Of a stretch of 64,000 nt of DNA, positions 36,407-45,452 are shown piece after piece. This DNA is from Salegentibacter sediminis (GTDB taxonomy: Bacteria > Bacteroidota > Bacteroidia > Flavobacteriales > Flavobacteriaceae): NCBI RefSeq assembly GCF_002078605.1, contig NZ_MSJR01000005.1, positions 93,922-157,921 on the forward strand, given 5' to 3'. The position numbers and the translations under genes were made by a program. The first letter of the stretch is position 1, and each line of letters begins with the position of its first letter. The notes under the pieces are model-generated. The model did not search any database. It was not told the DNA's origin and was given only the letters and a program-made list of their open reading frames with translations.

Positions 36407-36438
36407 AAAAAACCCTCGCCTTGGCGAGGGTTTTTTTT
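36407..36438. terminator. Bidirectional terminator between YciO-type and OmpA genes
   Basis: AAAAAACCCTCGCC/GGCGAGGGTTTTTTTT with a 2-nt centre; both strands end in T-tracts. It lies between convergent stops. Confidence 0.9.
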
Positions 36439-36459
36439 GAAATCATATATGGTTTCAAA

Positions 36460-37293
36460 TTATTCGGCTGCTTTCATTCCTTCTTCGATCATTCCGTAGA
36501 ATTGGTCAAGTTTTGGAAGTACTACGATACGGGTTCTGCGGTTTTTCGCACGACCTTCAGCAGTTTCATTGGTAGCTACAGGGATGTAGTAACTTCTACC
36601 TGCTGCAGTCATTCTTGCTGGCTCTACACCAAATTCATCCTGAAGGATACGAACTACAGAAGTTGCACGTTTTACAGAAAGATCCCAGTTGTCTTCAAAC
36701 ATAGAAGTTTTAATTGGCTTGTCGTCGGTATGACCTTCAACCATAAATTCTATTTCCGGACGGTTCTTTACAACAGTTGCAACTTTTCCAAGTACTTCTT
36801 TAGCACGTGAAGTCACATTGTAACGTCCGCTGTCGAATAGCAATTTATCGGAAATAGATACGTAAACCACACCTTTTTCAACATTGATTTCGATGTCTTC
36901 GTCGCTCATATTTCCAAGAGCTCCTTTTAGGCTTGTAACAAGAGCAAGGGTTACAGAATCTTTTTTGTTGATAGCATCACGCATTCTGCTGATGGCTAAA
37001 TCTTTTTCTTTAATGCTTTCCAAAGAACGCTCAAGGTTTTCAGCTTCTTTTTTAGAAAGGGTTGCCAAATCCCCAACGTTGTTTAATAGGGCGGCATTGG
37101 TGTTGTTTAGCGTTTTGATTTGCCTGTTCAGGCCTTCTTTCTCCTCTAAACAAGAATTTAATTTAATGGTGGCCGTGTTTAACTGGTCCTGGGTTTCTTT
37201 TTGCTTGGCTTCCAACTCTGAATATTTCTTCTGGGAAACACAAGAAGAAAGTAATACAGCAACAGTAGCCGATAAAAGCATGATTCGTTTCAT
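36460..37293 (-). CDS. OmpA-family lipoprotein (peptidoglycan-binding)
   Basis: A 277-residue lipoprotein: signal MKRIMLLSATVAVLLSSC with lipid Cys18. Residues about 22-110 are a coiled coil (KKYSELEAKQKETQDQL onward). Residues about 140-270 form an OmpA C-terminal domain: VYVSISDKLLFDSG, VEGHTDDKPI and RAKNRRTRIVVLP. The usual NDLSxxRAxxV pattern appears as DNWDLSVKRATSVVRIL. It should anchor the outer membrane to peptidoglycan. It is monocistronic, with an exact TAnnTTTG element upstream. Confidence 0.93.
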   Translation of the reverse strand: MKRIMLLSATVAVLLSSCVSQKKYSELEAKQKETQDQLNTATIKLNSCLEEKEGLNRQIKTLNNTNAALLNNVGDLATLSKKEAENLERSLESIKEKDLAISRMRDAINKKDSVTLALVTSLKGALGNMSDEDIEINVEKGVVYVSISDKLLFDSGRYNVTSRAKEVLGKVATVVKNRPEIEFMVEGHTDDKPIKTSMFEDNWDLSVKRATSVVRILQDEFGVEPARMTAAGRSYYIPVATNETAEGRAKNRRTRIVVLPKLDQFYGMIEEGMKAAE

Positions 37294-37324
37294 AACTTGT
37301 AATTATTATTAATGTTAGATGTCC

Positions 37325-37332
37325 CAAAAGTA
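37325..37332 (-). promoter_or_regulatory. Bacteroidota -7 element for the OmpA-family gene
   Basis: CAAAAGTA on the plus strand is TACTTTTG on the minus strand, exact TAnnTTTG, 31 bp before the ATG at 37293. Confidence 0.55.
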
Positions 37333-37386
37333 TCAAAAAAATATAAAGGGGAAAAGAAGCTTTAACATTAGTTTGTAAATGTTTTG

Positions 37387-38409
37387 CTATAAATCAGAAA
37401 ATTTCCTCTTACCGCCTATGAAATAAGAGATAACAATAGATTTTTGACTAAAATAATCTTTGGTTTTCGGTAAATTATTACGTTTTTCCAAAAGTATCCT
37501 GATGTTTCTGTAAAAGCTGAGATGAGCCTGGAAAATAGCGTAGAAATGAGCGAATTTACCAGCTGCAATAAATTTTAGGGCTGCAAGGGCATCAAGACTC
37601 ATCCGTAAAAAGATAATGAAAAAGCTTAGGGTGCCCGGCGTATTTTTAAGTAGGGAGTATAAACTATTTCTAAAATTAAAAAAAGTCTTTCGAGGATTCA
37701 TAGCGTTAAGGGTGGCTCCACCCAGGTGATAAACCCTGGATCCTCCTGTGTATTTAATTTTATAACCCAGGTTATGCAGTCTCCAGCAGAGGTCGATTTC
37801 CTCCTGATGCGCAAAATAGGTTTCATCAAGTCCTCCGGCCTCATAAAAAGCCAGGTTTCTAATGGCCAGGCAGGCGCCACTTGCCCAAAAAATATAAGTA
37901 TCGTCATTATACTGGCCGTGATCTTCTTCCAGACTTTCAAAAATACGGCCCCGGCAATAAGGATAGCCCAGCATATCTATAAAACCACCGGCCGCCCCGG
38001 CATATTCAAAATAATTTTTGTTTTTGTAATCCAGTAATTTTGGTTGTACCACCGCGGTATCCGGTTCGGTGTAAAATATGTTGAGGATCGGTTCAAGCCA
38101 GTTTTCAGTAACTTCCACATCAGAGTTCAGCAGGATAAAAACATCTTCCTTGAGATGTTTCAGGGCATCGTTGTAGCCTTTGGCGTAACCTCCATTTTCT
38201 TTATTCTGAATAAGCTTTACCATAGGGAATTCTTCCCTTATTATGGAAACCGAATCGTCGGTGGAAGCATTGTCTGCCACATAAATATTTGCTGTTTGAG
38301 AATGCGCTATCACAGAAGGCAGGAATTCCCGGAGCAGGTCTCTTCCATTCCAGTTTAGGATAACTACAGCAATGCTGAGGCTTTTGTTTTTACCAGCTTC
38401 AGTTTTCAT
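37387..38409 (-). CDS. Glycosyltransferase family 2
   Basis: A 340-residue enzyme of the GT-A fold. SIAVVILNWNGRDLLREFL at the N-terminus, VADNASTDDS for nucleotide sugar binding, and the metal motif LLNSDVEV fit the GT2 rhamnosyl/galactofuranosyl-like group. GYAKGYNDAL is also typical. The segment DETYFAHQEEIDLCWRLHNLGYK has the ED-type catalytic region. A C-terminal hydrophobic stretch (LSFFIIFLRMSLDALAAL) suggests membrane association. It probably adds a sugar to a cell-surface polysaccharide; donor and acceptor are unknown. Its start overlaps the end of the PD-(D/E)xK gene by 11 bp, so the two are coupled. Confidence 0.92.
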   Translation of the reverse strand: MKTEAGKNKSLSIAVVILNWNGRDLLREFLPSVIAHSQTANIYVADNASTDDSVSIIREEFPMVKLIQNKENGGYAKGYNDALKHLKEDVFILLNSDVEVTENWLEPILNIFYTEPDTAVVQPKLLDYKNKNYFEYAGAAGGFIDMLGYPYCRGRIFESLEEDHGQYNDDTYIFWASGACLAIRNLAFYEAGGLDETYFAHQEEIDLCWRLHNLGYKIKYTGGSRVYHLGGATLNAMNPRKTFFNFRNSLYSLLKNTPGTLSFFIIFLRMSLDALAALKFIAAGKFAHFYAIFQAHLSFYRNIRILLEKRNNLPKTKDYFSQKSIVISYFIGGKRKFSDL

Positions 38410-38866
38410 CGGCTTCGTTTTTTGTTCTCCAATCGGGAAGTTTCTTTAGAAAATTGTAGCTTTCCTTTTCGTAATCCATCTGGCAGTAATAGTGTTCAAG
38501 CCCATTGCTAAGCATTAAATACTCGGCCTTTAGACTTAGATTATACCGGGCAATCTGGTCAAAGGTATCCTGGCTTATCTTCACGCCGGGAGCCTTGCAT
38601 TCAACAATAAGAAAAATACTACCATCAGGATTATACACTATAAGGTCATATCTTTTTATAAGTTTTCCCAGTTTTAACTGCTTTTCGGCATTGATAAGAC
38701 TTTTTGGATATTTTTTATCTTCGATTAAAAACCGAATGCAATGCTGCCTCACCCATTCTTCGGGAGTTAAGACTACGAATTTTTTCCGCAGTTCATCAAA
38801 AACGGCTATTTTATTTTCATTATTTTTGAACCGAAACCGGTACCGGGGAAAATTGAGGTCAAGCAT
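38399..38866 (-). CDS. Type I restriction R-subunit N-terminal-like (HSDR_N) nuclease domain protein
   Basis: A 155-residue stand-alone PD-(D/E)xK domain. The core RYDLIVYNPDGSIFLIVECKAP gives Asp in the first strand and the E-x-K active site in the next. That pattern is seen in HSDR_N_2 proteins, which are the nuclease domain of type I restriction subunits without the helicase. No methyltransferase or specificity gene is near, so it is not part of a restriction system here. In Flavobacteriaceae it regularly lies between a GT2 gene and holA. It is divergent from holA with 86 bp between. A perfect TAnnTTTG (TATTTTTG, minus strand, 38872-38879) ends only 5 bp before the ATG, suggesting a very short leader. 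Confidence 0.85.
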   Translation of the reverse strand: MLDLNFPRYRFRFKNNENKIAVFDELRKKFVVLTPEEWVRQHCIRFLIEDKKYPKSLINAEKQLKLGKLIKRYDLIVYNPDGSIFLIVECKAPGVKISQDTFDQIARYNLSLKAEYLMLSNGLEHYYCQMDYEKESYNFLKKLPDWRTKNEADEN

Positions 38867-38952
38867 AGGCCCAAAAATAGCAAAGTCAGAAGATTATTTT
38901 GTACCAGATTATCAATTAAATTCCAAAACTACCAGCGGAACTAAATCTTTAC

Positions 38953-39957
38953 ATGGAAGAAGCAAAGCAAATTGTGAACAGCATCAGGCAGGGGAACATC
39001 AGTCCCATTTACTTTCTGATGGGGGAAGAGCCATATTATATAGATAAGATCTCCGATTTTATTGCAGAAAATATCCTCGCCGAGGAAGAAAGGGGCTTTA
39101 ACCAGATCGTGATGTATGGCCGGGATAGCACTATTGATGAAATTGCCAGCAATGCCCGCCGTTACCCGATGATGGCAGAACGCCAGGTGATAATTGTAAA
39201 AGAAGCTCAGGACCTTTCCCGAAGCATTGAGAGTTTGACCGCTTACGCCGATAATCCGCAACCTACTACGGTATTGGTGATGTGTTACAAATACAGGAAG
39301 ATAGATAAGAGGAAGAAATTATATAAATCGGTAAAGCAAACCGGGGTAATTTTTGAAAGTAAACGCCTGTATGATAATCAGGTGGGGCCCTGGATTCAAA
39401 AAACCTTAAAATCGAGAGGCTACAGTATATCCCCTAAAGCTGCCCAGATGCTGGTGGAATTTCTGGGAACCGATCTTGGCAAGATCGACAACGAACTGGA
39501 GAAGCTTCAGCTTATCACCCCAACGAACACCCAAATAACTCCAGAGCTTATTGAAGAGAACATAGGTATTAGTAAGGATTTTAATAACTTCGAACTGCGT
39601 AATGCCATAGGAGAGCGGGATGTTGTGAAAGCGCATCGTATTATCAATTATTTTGCTCAAAACCCCAAAGACAATCCTTTGGTGATGACTATCTCTTTGT
39701 TGTTTGCCTATTTTTCACAGGTGCTACAATATCATGGCTTGCCGGATAAATCCAAGGCAAATGTGGCAAAACAATTAAAGGTTAACCCATATTTTGTGGG
39801 AGATTATGTGATAGCAGCAAGAAATTATCCTATGAAAAAAGTGAGCCGGGCGATTGACCTTTTACATCAAACCGATGCAAAGAGCAAGGGGGTTGGGGCA
39901 GCCAATGTTTCCCAGGGTGACCTGTTAAAAGAACTACTGGTTAAAATAATGAATTGA
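38953..39957 (+). CDS. holA: DNA polymerase III subunit delta
   Basis: A 334-residue clamp-loader subunit. PIYFLMGEEPYYIDKISDFI near residue 18 is the conserved start of the nucleotide-fold domain, followed by RRYPMMAERQVIIVKEAQ. The middle and C-terminal domains show LGTDLGKIDNELEKL and NPYFVGDYVIAARNY. Delta opens the beta sliding clamp as part of the holoenzyme. The stop overlaps the menA start (TGATG), so the genes are co-translated, a common order in Flavobacteriaceae. Confidence 0.93.
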   Translation: MEEAKQIVNSIRQGNISPIYFLMGEEPYYIDKISDFIAENILAEEERGFNQIVMYGRDSTIDEIASNARRYPMMAERQVIIVKEAQDLSRSIESLTAYADNPQPTTVLVMCYKYRKIDKRKKLYKSVKQTGVIFESKRLYDNQVGPWIQKTLKSRGYSISPKAAQMLVEFLGTDLGKIDNELEKLQLITPTNTQITPELIEENIGISKDFNNFELRNAIGERDVVKAHRIINYFAQNPKDNPLVMTISLLFAYFSQVLQYHGLPDKSKANVAKQLKVNPYFVGDYVIAARNYPMKKVSRAIDLLHQTDAKSKGVGAANVSQGDLLKELLVKIMN

Positions 39958-40859
39958 TGAAGAAATTAAACTCCTGGATAAACGCTGCCCGCTTAAGAAC
40001 CCTTCCGTTATCGGTTTCTGGAATTATAGTTGGAACTACTATCGCCGTGCAAAACGGATATTTTAATATAGCTATTTTTAGTCTGGCCCTGGGAACAACT
40101 TTAGGCCTGCAGGTGCTCTCCAATTTTGCCAATGATTATGGGGATGGAGTAAAAGGAACCGATAACGAAAACCGGGTAGGGCCACAACGTGCCCTACAAA
40201 GTGGCTTGATTACAAGGGTAGAGATGAAACAGGGGATTATCATTACCGCAATAGGCACCTTGTTGTTGGCTATCTTACTTATCTACGCTGCCTTTGGAAG
40301 AGAAAATTTACTTTTCGCATTAATGTTTTTTTTCCTGGGTATTGCCGCTATTGCTGCAGCCATAAAATACACCGTAGGAGAATCGGCTTATGGTTATCGC
40401 GGTTTGGGAGATGTGTTCGTATTTCTTTTCTTTGGATTAGTGGCGGTTTATGGCTCATATTTTCTGTATTCACATGAGTTTAAATGGGAGGTTTTACTTC
40501 CTGCCTGTACAATAGGTATGTTAAGCATGGGAGTCCTGAACCTCAATAATATGCGCGACCGGAATTCTGATGAGAAAGCAGGAAAAAATACACTTGCTGT
40601 AATTCTTGGCGATAGAAAAGCGAAGAATTATCATTATTTTCTGATTCTAACCGCGATTTTTTGCCTGGTGGTTTATACGGTCCTTAGTTTAGATGGCTTA
40701 AGTGATTTTCTTTATTTGCCTGCGCTGGTGCCACTGGTGCTTCACCTAAAGAGGGTCGTTGAAAATGAAAATCCAGTGCTGCTGGATCCCGAATTAAAGA
40801 TCCTGGCACTTACCACATTTGCTATAGCAATCCTCTTTGGGATTGGGCAGATTATCTGA
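39957..40859 (+). CDS. menA: 1,4-dihydroxy-2-naphthoate prenyltransferase
   Basis: A 300-residue membrane prenyltransferase of the UbiA superfamily, with about nine transmembrane helices. The first Asp-rich site is SNFANDYGDGVKGTDNE (NDxxDxxxD), the second is NLNNMRDRNSDEKAGKNT. It attaches the polyprenyl chain to dihydroxynaphthoate in menaquinone synthesis. I start at the ATG at 39957; the track uses a TTG one codon earlier. It overlaps the holA stop. It belongs to an operon with menC and menE further downstream, with UPF0173 and a CPBP protease in between. Confidence 0.95.
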   Translation: MKKLNSWINAARLRTLPLSVSGIIVGTTIAVQNGYFNIAIFSLALGTTLGLQVLSNFANDYGDGVKGTDNENRVGPQRALQSGLITRVEMKQGIIITAIGTLLLAILLIYAAFGRENLLFALMFFFLGIAAIAAAIKYTVGESAYGYRGLGDVFVFLFFGLVAVYGSYFLYSHEFKWEVLLPACTIGMLSMGVLNLNNMRDRNSDEKAGKNTLAVILGDRKAKNYHYFLILTAIFCLVVYTVLSLDGLSDFLYLPALVPLVLHLKRVVENENPVLLDPELKILALTTFAIAILFGIGQII

Positions 40860-40976
40860 GTTTTTAACAAAATTATATAAAACCGGGGCCATACAGAAAA
40901 TGCCTAATGCTTAAATTTACAGATAAGGCTGGTATAGCTGTTTTTAGTGTTATTATTCAAACAAAAATTTATTAAG

Positions 40977-41657
40977 ATGAAAATCAGTTTTTACGGACAA
41001 AGTTGCCTGGGATTGAAGATAGGAGAGACGTACGTTCTGGTAGATCCTTTTATCACAGGAAACCAACTTGCAAAAGATAAAATAGATATAGAAGAGCTTA
41101 AAGCAGACTATATATTGCTTACTCACGCGCATCAGGATCATACCCTGGATGCCGAAGCTATTGCCAAAAGAACAGGGGCCGTAATTGTAAGCAATTTTGA
41201 AATTGCCAATCATTACGAAGCAAAAGGTATTGAGGTACACCCAATGAATCATGGCGGAAGCTGGGATTTCGATTTTGGAACCGTGAAGTATGTGAACGCC
41301 ATCCATACCAGCTCTTTTCCTGATGGTTCTTATGGTGGACAACCTGGAGGTTTTGTAATAGAAGGGGAACATAAAAATATTTATATTGCCGGGGATACGG
41401 CCTTAACGATGGATATGAAACTCATCCCGATGCAAACCAGCCTGGATTTGGCCATTTTGCCAATTGGGGATAATTTCACGATGGGAATTGATGATGCAAT
41501 TATTGCCAGTGATTTTGTGGAGTGCGATAAGGTGTTAGGGTGCCATTATGATACCTTTGGCTATATCGAAATTGATCACGAAGAAGCTAAGCGTAAATTT
41601 TACGAAAAAGGAAAAGATCTGATGCTTCTTGAAATTGGAGAAAGCATAGAATTATAA
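40977..41657 (+). CDS. UPF0173 metal-dependent hydrolase (metallo-beta-lactamase fold)
   Basis: A 226-residue protein of the metallo-beta-lactamase superfamily. The metal signature LTHAHQDHTLDAEAI has HxHxDH, and further ligands are in AIHTSS, IAGDTALTMDM and LGCHYDTFGY. Members of UPF0173 (YtkL-like) hydrolyse various esters or phosphodiesters; the true substrate is not known. The start is the ATG at 40977 (MKISFYGQSCLG), not the track start at 40947. It lies between menA and menC, 18 bp before menC, so it is co-transcribed with the menaquinone genes. Confidence 0.9.
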   Translation: MKISFYGQSCLGLKIGETYVLVDPFITGNQLAKDKIDIEELKADYILLTHAHQDHTLDAEAIAKRTGAVIVSNFEIANHYEAKGIEVHPMNHGGSWDFDFGTVKYVNAIHTSSFPDGSYGGQPGGFVIEGEHKNIYIAGDTALTMDMKLIPMQTSLDLAILPIGDNFTMGIDDAIIASDFVECDKVLGCHYDTFGYIEIDHEEAKRKFYEKGKDLMLLEIGESIEL

Positions 41658-41675
41658 ATAAAAACAATCCTGTAA

Positions 41676-42722
41676 ATGCAGGCAAAATACAAGAAATATA
41701 TTTTAAATTTTAAACGCCCCAGCGGAACTTCCCGGGGCGTTCTTACTACCAAAGAAACCTGGTTGCTGCAAATTAGCGATGGGAAGAATACGGGAATTGG
41801 AGAATGCGGGATCCTTAGAAGTTTGAGTGTAGACGATCGCCCCGATTATGAGGAAAAGCTAAAATGGGTCTGTGCCAATATTAATACCGGTCCTGAATTT
41901 TTGTGGGAAGAATTAAAGGAATTTCCGAGTATTCAGTTTGGGGTAGAAATGGCTTTTAGGTCCTTATATTCTGAAAATAAATTTGAACTTTTTCCTTCAG
42001 ATTTCACCCGGGGGGAAGCTTCCATTTCTATCAATGGTTTGATTTGGATGGGTGATAAATCTTTTATGAAGCAGCAGATTTCCGAAAAGATAGAAGCGGG
42101 CTTTGATTGTATCAAGATGAAGATAGGCGCTATCGATTTTGAAACAGAACTCGAACTTCTGAAATATATCCGGAGAGAATTTTCTTCCGAAGAAATTGAA
42201 TTAAGGGTAGATGCCAACGGAGCTTTTTCTGCGGAAGAGGCTTTAGAAAAGCTGAAACAGCTTAGTGAATTTCAGTTACACAGTATAGAACAGCCTATTA
42301 AGCAGGGACAATGGGAGGTAATGGCAAGCTTATGTGCGAAAACTCCTCTTCCAATAGCTTTGGACGAAGAGCTTATCGGGATTTTTGACCCGAAGGGAAA
42401 AGCAGAAATGTTGGAGGTCATAAATCCCCAGTATCTTATATTGAAACCCAGTTTAATAGGTGGATTTAAAGGTACCCAGGAATGGATCGATCTTGCAGAA
42501 AAACAGAAAATCGGTTGGTGGGTAACCAGTGCCCTTGAAAGTAATATAGGCTTGAATGCCATAACACAATGGACTTATACCCAAAACACAAGAATGCCAC
42601 AGGGACTAGGCACAGGAAGCCTTTATACCAATAATTTTGAAAGTCCGCTGGAAGTAAAACACGGTCAAATTCACTATAATCCCGGGCAAAAATGGGATTT
42701 TAATTTTAACACATGTATATAG
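41676..42722 (+). CDS. menC: o-Succinylbenzoate synthase
   Basis: A 348-residue enolase-superfamily enzyme. The KxK motif CIKMKIGAID, the metal ligands in LRVDANGAFS, EQPIKQG and ALDEELIG, and the late general base region LILKPSLIGG agree with MenC rather than muconate cycloisomerase. It dehydrates SHCHC to o-succinylbenzoate in the menaquinone pathway. Its stop overlaps the CPBP gene start by 10 bp. Length is typical for the Bacteroidota form. Confidence 0.92.
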   Translation: MQAKYKKYILNFKRPSGTSRGVLTTKETWLLQISDGKNTGIGECGILRSLSVDDRPDYEEKLKWVCANINTGPEFLWEELKEFPSIQFGVEMAFRSLYSENKFELFPSDFTRGEASISINGLIWMGDKSFMKQQISEKIEAGFDCIKMKIGAIDFETELELLKYIRREFSSEEIELRVDANGAFSAEEALEKLKQLSEFQLHSIEQPIKQGQWEVMASLCAKTPLPIALDEELIGIFDPKGKAEMLEVINPQYLILKPSLIGGFKGTQEWIDLAEKQKIGWWVTSALESNIGLNAITQWTYTQNTRMPQGLGTGSLYTNNFESPLEVKHGQIHYNPGQKWDFNFNTCI

Positions 42723-43654
42723 CTGAAGCTTTTAAATATCACCACGAATTCTGGCGATATATTCTGGGAACTCTTTTAGTAATAGCCGGCGTAGTTATTG
42801 GCCAAATTCCTCTAGCTGTGGTAATCTTTCTTTCCGGAGGCATGGAAGTCATGGGGATGGATGAATCCCAGATTATGCAGATTCTCGAACCAAACCTCAA
42901 TCTATTTCTAATGCTGCTAACTTTTGCTGTTGGCCTGGTGGCGGTTTTTCTGGCGGTTAAATTCCTTCACGGGCAAAGCCTGAAATCTCTTACCACAAGT
43001 AGAAAAAAAATAGACTGGAGTAGGGTTTTCTTTGCTTTTGGACTTGTGGCTGTTCTAACAGTGCTGTTAAGTCTGGCAGACTATTATGCTAACCCCGAGG
43101 ATTTTGTGGTGAATTTTAAACCGGTTCCTTTTTTAATTCTCACTTTGATTGCGATAGTGATGATACCCCTACAAACAAGCTTTGAAGAATATTTTTTCCG
43201 GGCTTATCTAATGCAGGGTATAGGTGTTTTTGCGGGAAACAGATGGCTTCCGCTTATAATTACCTCGGTTGTATTTGGTGGGCTTCATTTTTTTAATCCG
43301 GAGGTAACCCAGATGGGCAATATTATTATGACTTATTACATAGGTACCGGTTTTATGCTGGGCATCATGACTTTAATGGATGAAGGTCTGGAGCTCGCTC
43401 TTGGTTTCCACGCAGCTAATAACCTGGTGGCCGTTCTCCTGGTCACCGCCGAATGGACTGCTTTCCAAAGTCATTCTATTTTAAAGGATGTTTCTGAACC
43501 AACTGCAGGGTGGGATGTGCTTATCCCTGTATTTATAATTTACCCTGCGCTATTATATATTATGGCGAGAAAATATGGCTGGACGGACTGGAAACACAAA
43601 CTTTTTGGTAAAGTAGAGGCGCCGCAAACCTTAAAACTTTCTGAAGAAGCTTAA
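42713..43654 (+). CDS. CPBP-family intramembrane metalloprotease
   Basis: A 313-residue protein with about seven to eight transmembrane helices. The active-site motifs are EE with Arg (TSFEEYFFRAY, Glu158-Glu159, Arg163), His192 in GGLHFFNPE, and His233/Asn237 in GFHAANN. CPBP/Abi proteases (Rce1-like) cleave CAAX or membrane substrates; in bacteria they act in bacteriocin immunity or unknown processes. Its start overlaps menC by 10 bp, and 61 bp separate it from the start of menE, so it is part of the menaquinone transcript, yet no catalytic role in that pathway is known. Confidence 0.9.
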   Translation: MYIAEAFKYHHEFWRYILGTLLVIAGVVIGQIPLAVVIFLSGGMEVMGMDESQIMQILEPNLNLFLMLLTFAVGLVAVFLAVKFLHGQSLKSLTTSRKKIDWSRVFFAFGLVAVLTVLLSLADYYANPEDFVVNFKPVPFLILTLIAIVMIPLQTSFEEYFFRAYLMQGIGVFAGNRWLPLIITSVVFGGLHFFNPEVTQMGNIIMTYYIGTGFMLGIMTLMDEGLELALGFHAANNLVAVLLVTAEWTAFQSHSILKDVSEPTAGWDVLIPVFIIYPALLYIMARKYGWTDWKHKLFGKVEAPQTLKLSEEA

Positions 43655-43715
43655 AATTTTCACAACTATTTGGTAACTTTAGGTAATCAGTAAATCTCCA
43701 ACTTTGGTTCAACAA

Positions 43716-44813
43716 ATGGCAGATAAATATAAAGTCCCGGAAACGCATCCGGATTTCAAGCTTAACAAGCGCTATTTTTCCAATGCTGAACTTTATCAGG
43801 TTGCCTATAGTTTTATAAAAGAAGGGGAGCCTTTTGAAGAAAGAATTGGTAGTTTTATTCTGGACTGGATCAAGCCTGGATCCACTATAGAAGTCCAAAC
43901 CTCTGGCTCAACCGGGACCCCTAAAAAAATCAGGATCAAGAAGGAGTATATGATCAATTCGGCACTTGCTACTTCCAAATTCTTTGATCTCCCGGAGAAA
44001 ACCACTGCACTTATGTGTCTGCCCGCCGATTTCATTGCAGGAAAGATGATGTTGGTGCGGGCTATGGTTTTGGGATGGCATCTTGATCTTGTACCGCCAT
44101 CTTCCAATCCATTAGATCAGGTTTTTAAACGTTACGATTTTTGTGCAATGACCCCTTTTCAACTGGATAATTCCATAGGTAGGCTGCATCTTATTCAGAA
44201 ACTTATTGTTGGGGGAGGAGCGGTTTCACCACGTCTACAGAAAATGGTTCGGGGGTTGGAAACCAAGGTTTTCGAAACCTATGGTATGACTGAAACCGTT
44301 ACGCATATTGCTGCCAAAAGGATAAACCCAAAGAAAAAGAAAAAGCAACCCCGACCTTTTAAGGTGTTACCTAACATCAATATTTCCCAGGATGAAAGAG
44401 GTTGCCTGGTAATCAAGGCTCCAAAACTAGCCGATGAACCTATCATTACTAATGATATAGTAGAAATTCTTACTTATAAAAAATTTATTTGGAAAGGGCG
44501 CATAGATAATATGATCAATTCGGGGGGGATAAAGCTTTTTCCTGAAGAAATAGAACGAAAACTCGAAAAGATAATCGATCAACGTCTCTTTGTAACTTCA
44601 ATGCCCGATGATGCCCTGGGAGAAAAACTGGTGCTTTTTGTAGAAAGCGATTTTTCAGAAGAAATACTATCCGATTTACAGGAGCGTATAAGCAAGCTTA
44701 AAAGCCTGGATAAATATGAAGTTCCGAAAAAGATCTATCTCATTGAAAAGTTCGAAGAAACCCCAAATGGTAAAATTCACCGGGAGAATACTGTAAAAAG
44801 CAAGGTGGACTAA
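43716..44813 (+). CDS. menE: o-Succinylbenzoate-CoA ligase-type AMP-binding enzyme
   Basis: A 365-residue adenylate-forming ligase. The P-loop is VQTSGSTGTPKKI, the A5-type motif is FETYGMTETVTHIA, and the hinge is WKGRIDNMINSGGIKLFPEEIE; the catalytic Lys is in ETPNGKIHRE. It is shorter than the MenE of many bacteria (about 450-490), with a compact N-terminal domain, as in other Bacteroidota. The start is the ATG at 43716 (MADKYKVPE); the track uses an upstream TTG at 43704. Location with menA and menC supports activation of o-succinylbenzoate to its CoA ester. menD, menB, menF and menH are not in the window. Confidence 0.88.
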   Translation: MADKYKVPETHPDFKLNKRYFSNAELYQVAYSFIKEGEPFEERIGSFILDWIKPGSTIEVQTSGSTGTPKKIRIKKEYMINSALATSKFFDLPEKTTALMCLPADFIAGKMMLVRAMVLGWHLDLVPPSSNPLDQVFKRYDFCAMTPFQLDNSIGRLHLIQKLIVGGGAVSPRLQKMVRGLETKVFETYGMTETVTHIAAKRINPKKKKKQPRPFKVLPNINISQDERGCLVIKAPKLADEPIITNDIVEILTYKKFIWKGRIDNMINSGGIKLFPEEIERKLEKIIDQRLFVTSMPDDALGEKLVLFVESDFSEEILSDLQERISKLKSLDKYEVPKKIYLIEKFEETPNGKIHRENTVKSKVD

Positions 44814-44873
44814 GCTCTGCCAAACGGAACTCCTTTTGATTCCGGTTGAGAAAGCTTCGAACTAAACTTTGGG

Positions 44874-45296
44874 CTACTGCCTCATTTTCATCATATAATC
44901 TGCCGAATGTTTTCCGGAGCCGTAGAATAGGAAAAACAGGCTGATCAAAAGGACAATGGCAGCTTCAAAAAGTCTTGCTCCGTTGAAATCTCCCATAAAA
45001 TTAATAAGGATTGCACCCAATAGGATGGGGAGTTGTGCCACGATCGCCCAGCGGGTCAACAAACCAAAAGCTATTAGCAAGCCTCCCACTAAATGGGCCG
45101 GAGCCACATAATGTATCGCAAGCATTGCCCCTCCATAGCCTTGTAAGGGCTCAAACAGATCAATCAAGATCTGACTTTGGGCAACAAAACTTATCCCTTT
45201 GATGAAAATAAATACTCCCAGAGCGATGCGAAGTATATCTAACGGATAATAAGTGTGCGCGTTGGCCCACTTATTCATTGATCTAATACTTAACAT
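44874..45296 (-). CDS. DoxX-family membrane protein
   Basis: A 140-residue four-helix membrane protein: YPLDILRIALGVFIFIKGISF, an AIHYVAPAHLVGGLLIAFGLL helix, AIVAQLPILLGAILINF and LFEAAIVLLISLFFLFYG. The fold is DoxX. The start could also be the second Met (MNKWANAHTYYP, 45278). DoxX relatives partner with redox enzymes, but no partner is adjacent: the menaquinone cluster converges on its 3' end. It is monocistronic. Confidence 0.82.
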   Translation of the reverse strand: MLSIRSMNKWANAHTYYPLDILRIALGVFIFIKGISFVAQSQILIDLFEPLQGYGGAMLAIHYVAPAHLVGGLLIAFGLLTRWAIVAQLPILLGAILINFMGDFNGARLFEAAIVLLISLFFLFYGSGKHSADYMMKMRQ

Positions 45297-45452
45297 ATCT
45301 TTATTTTTATATTAAATTACTGATTTTCATTTAATTATGAAAATTTTATTTTTTAATAAAAAATAAATATCTCTAAAGAAATTAAAATAGACTTAAGAAC
45401 AGGGGTGGAGGAAAACAGAGTAAGGAGGCTCTAAAAATTAGGGTTCAGAATA

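Noticed and set aside
38399-38866. Remnant of a type I restriction system
   Set aside because: No hsdM or hsdS trace nearby, the gene is intact, and its place next to holA is a recurring order, so it is not a decayed system.
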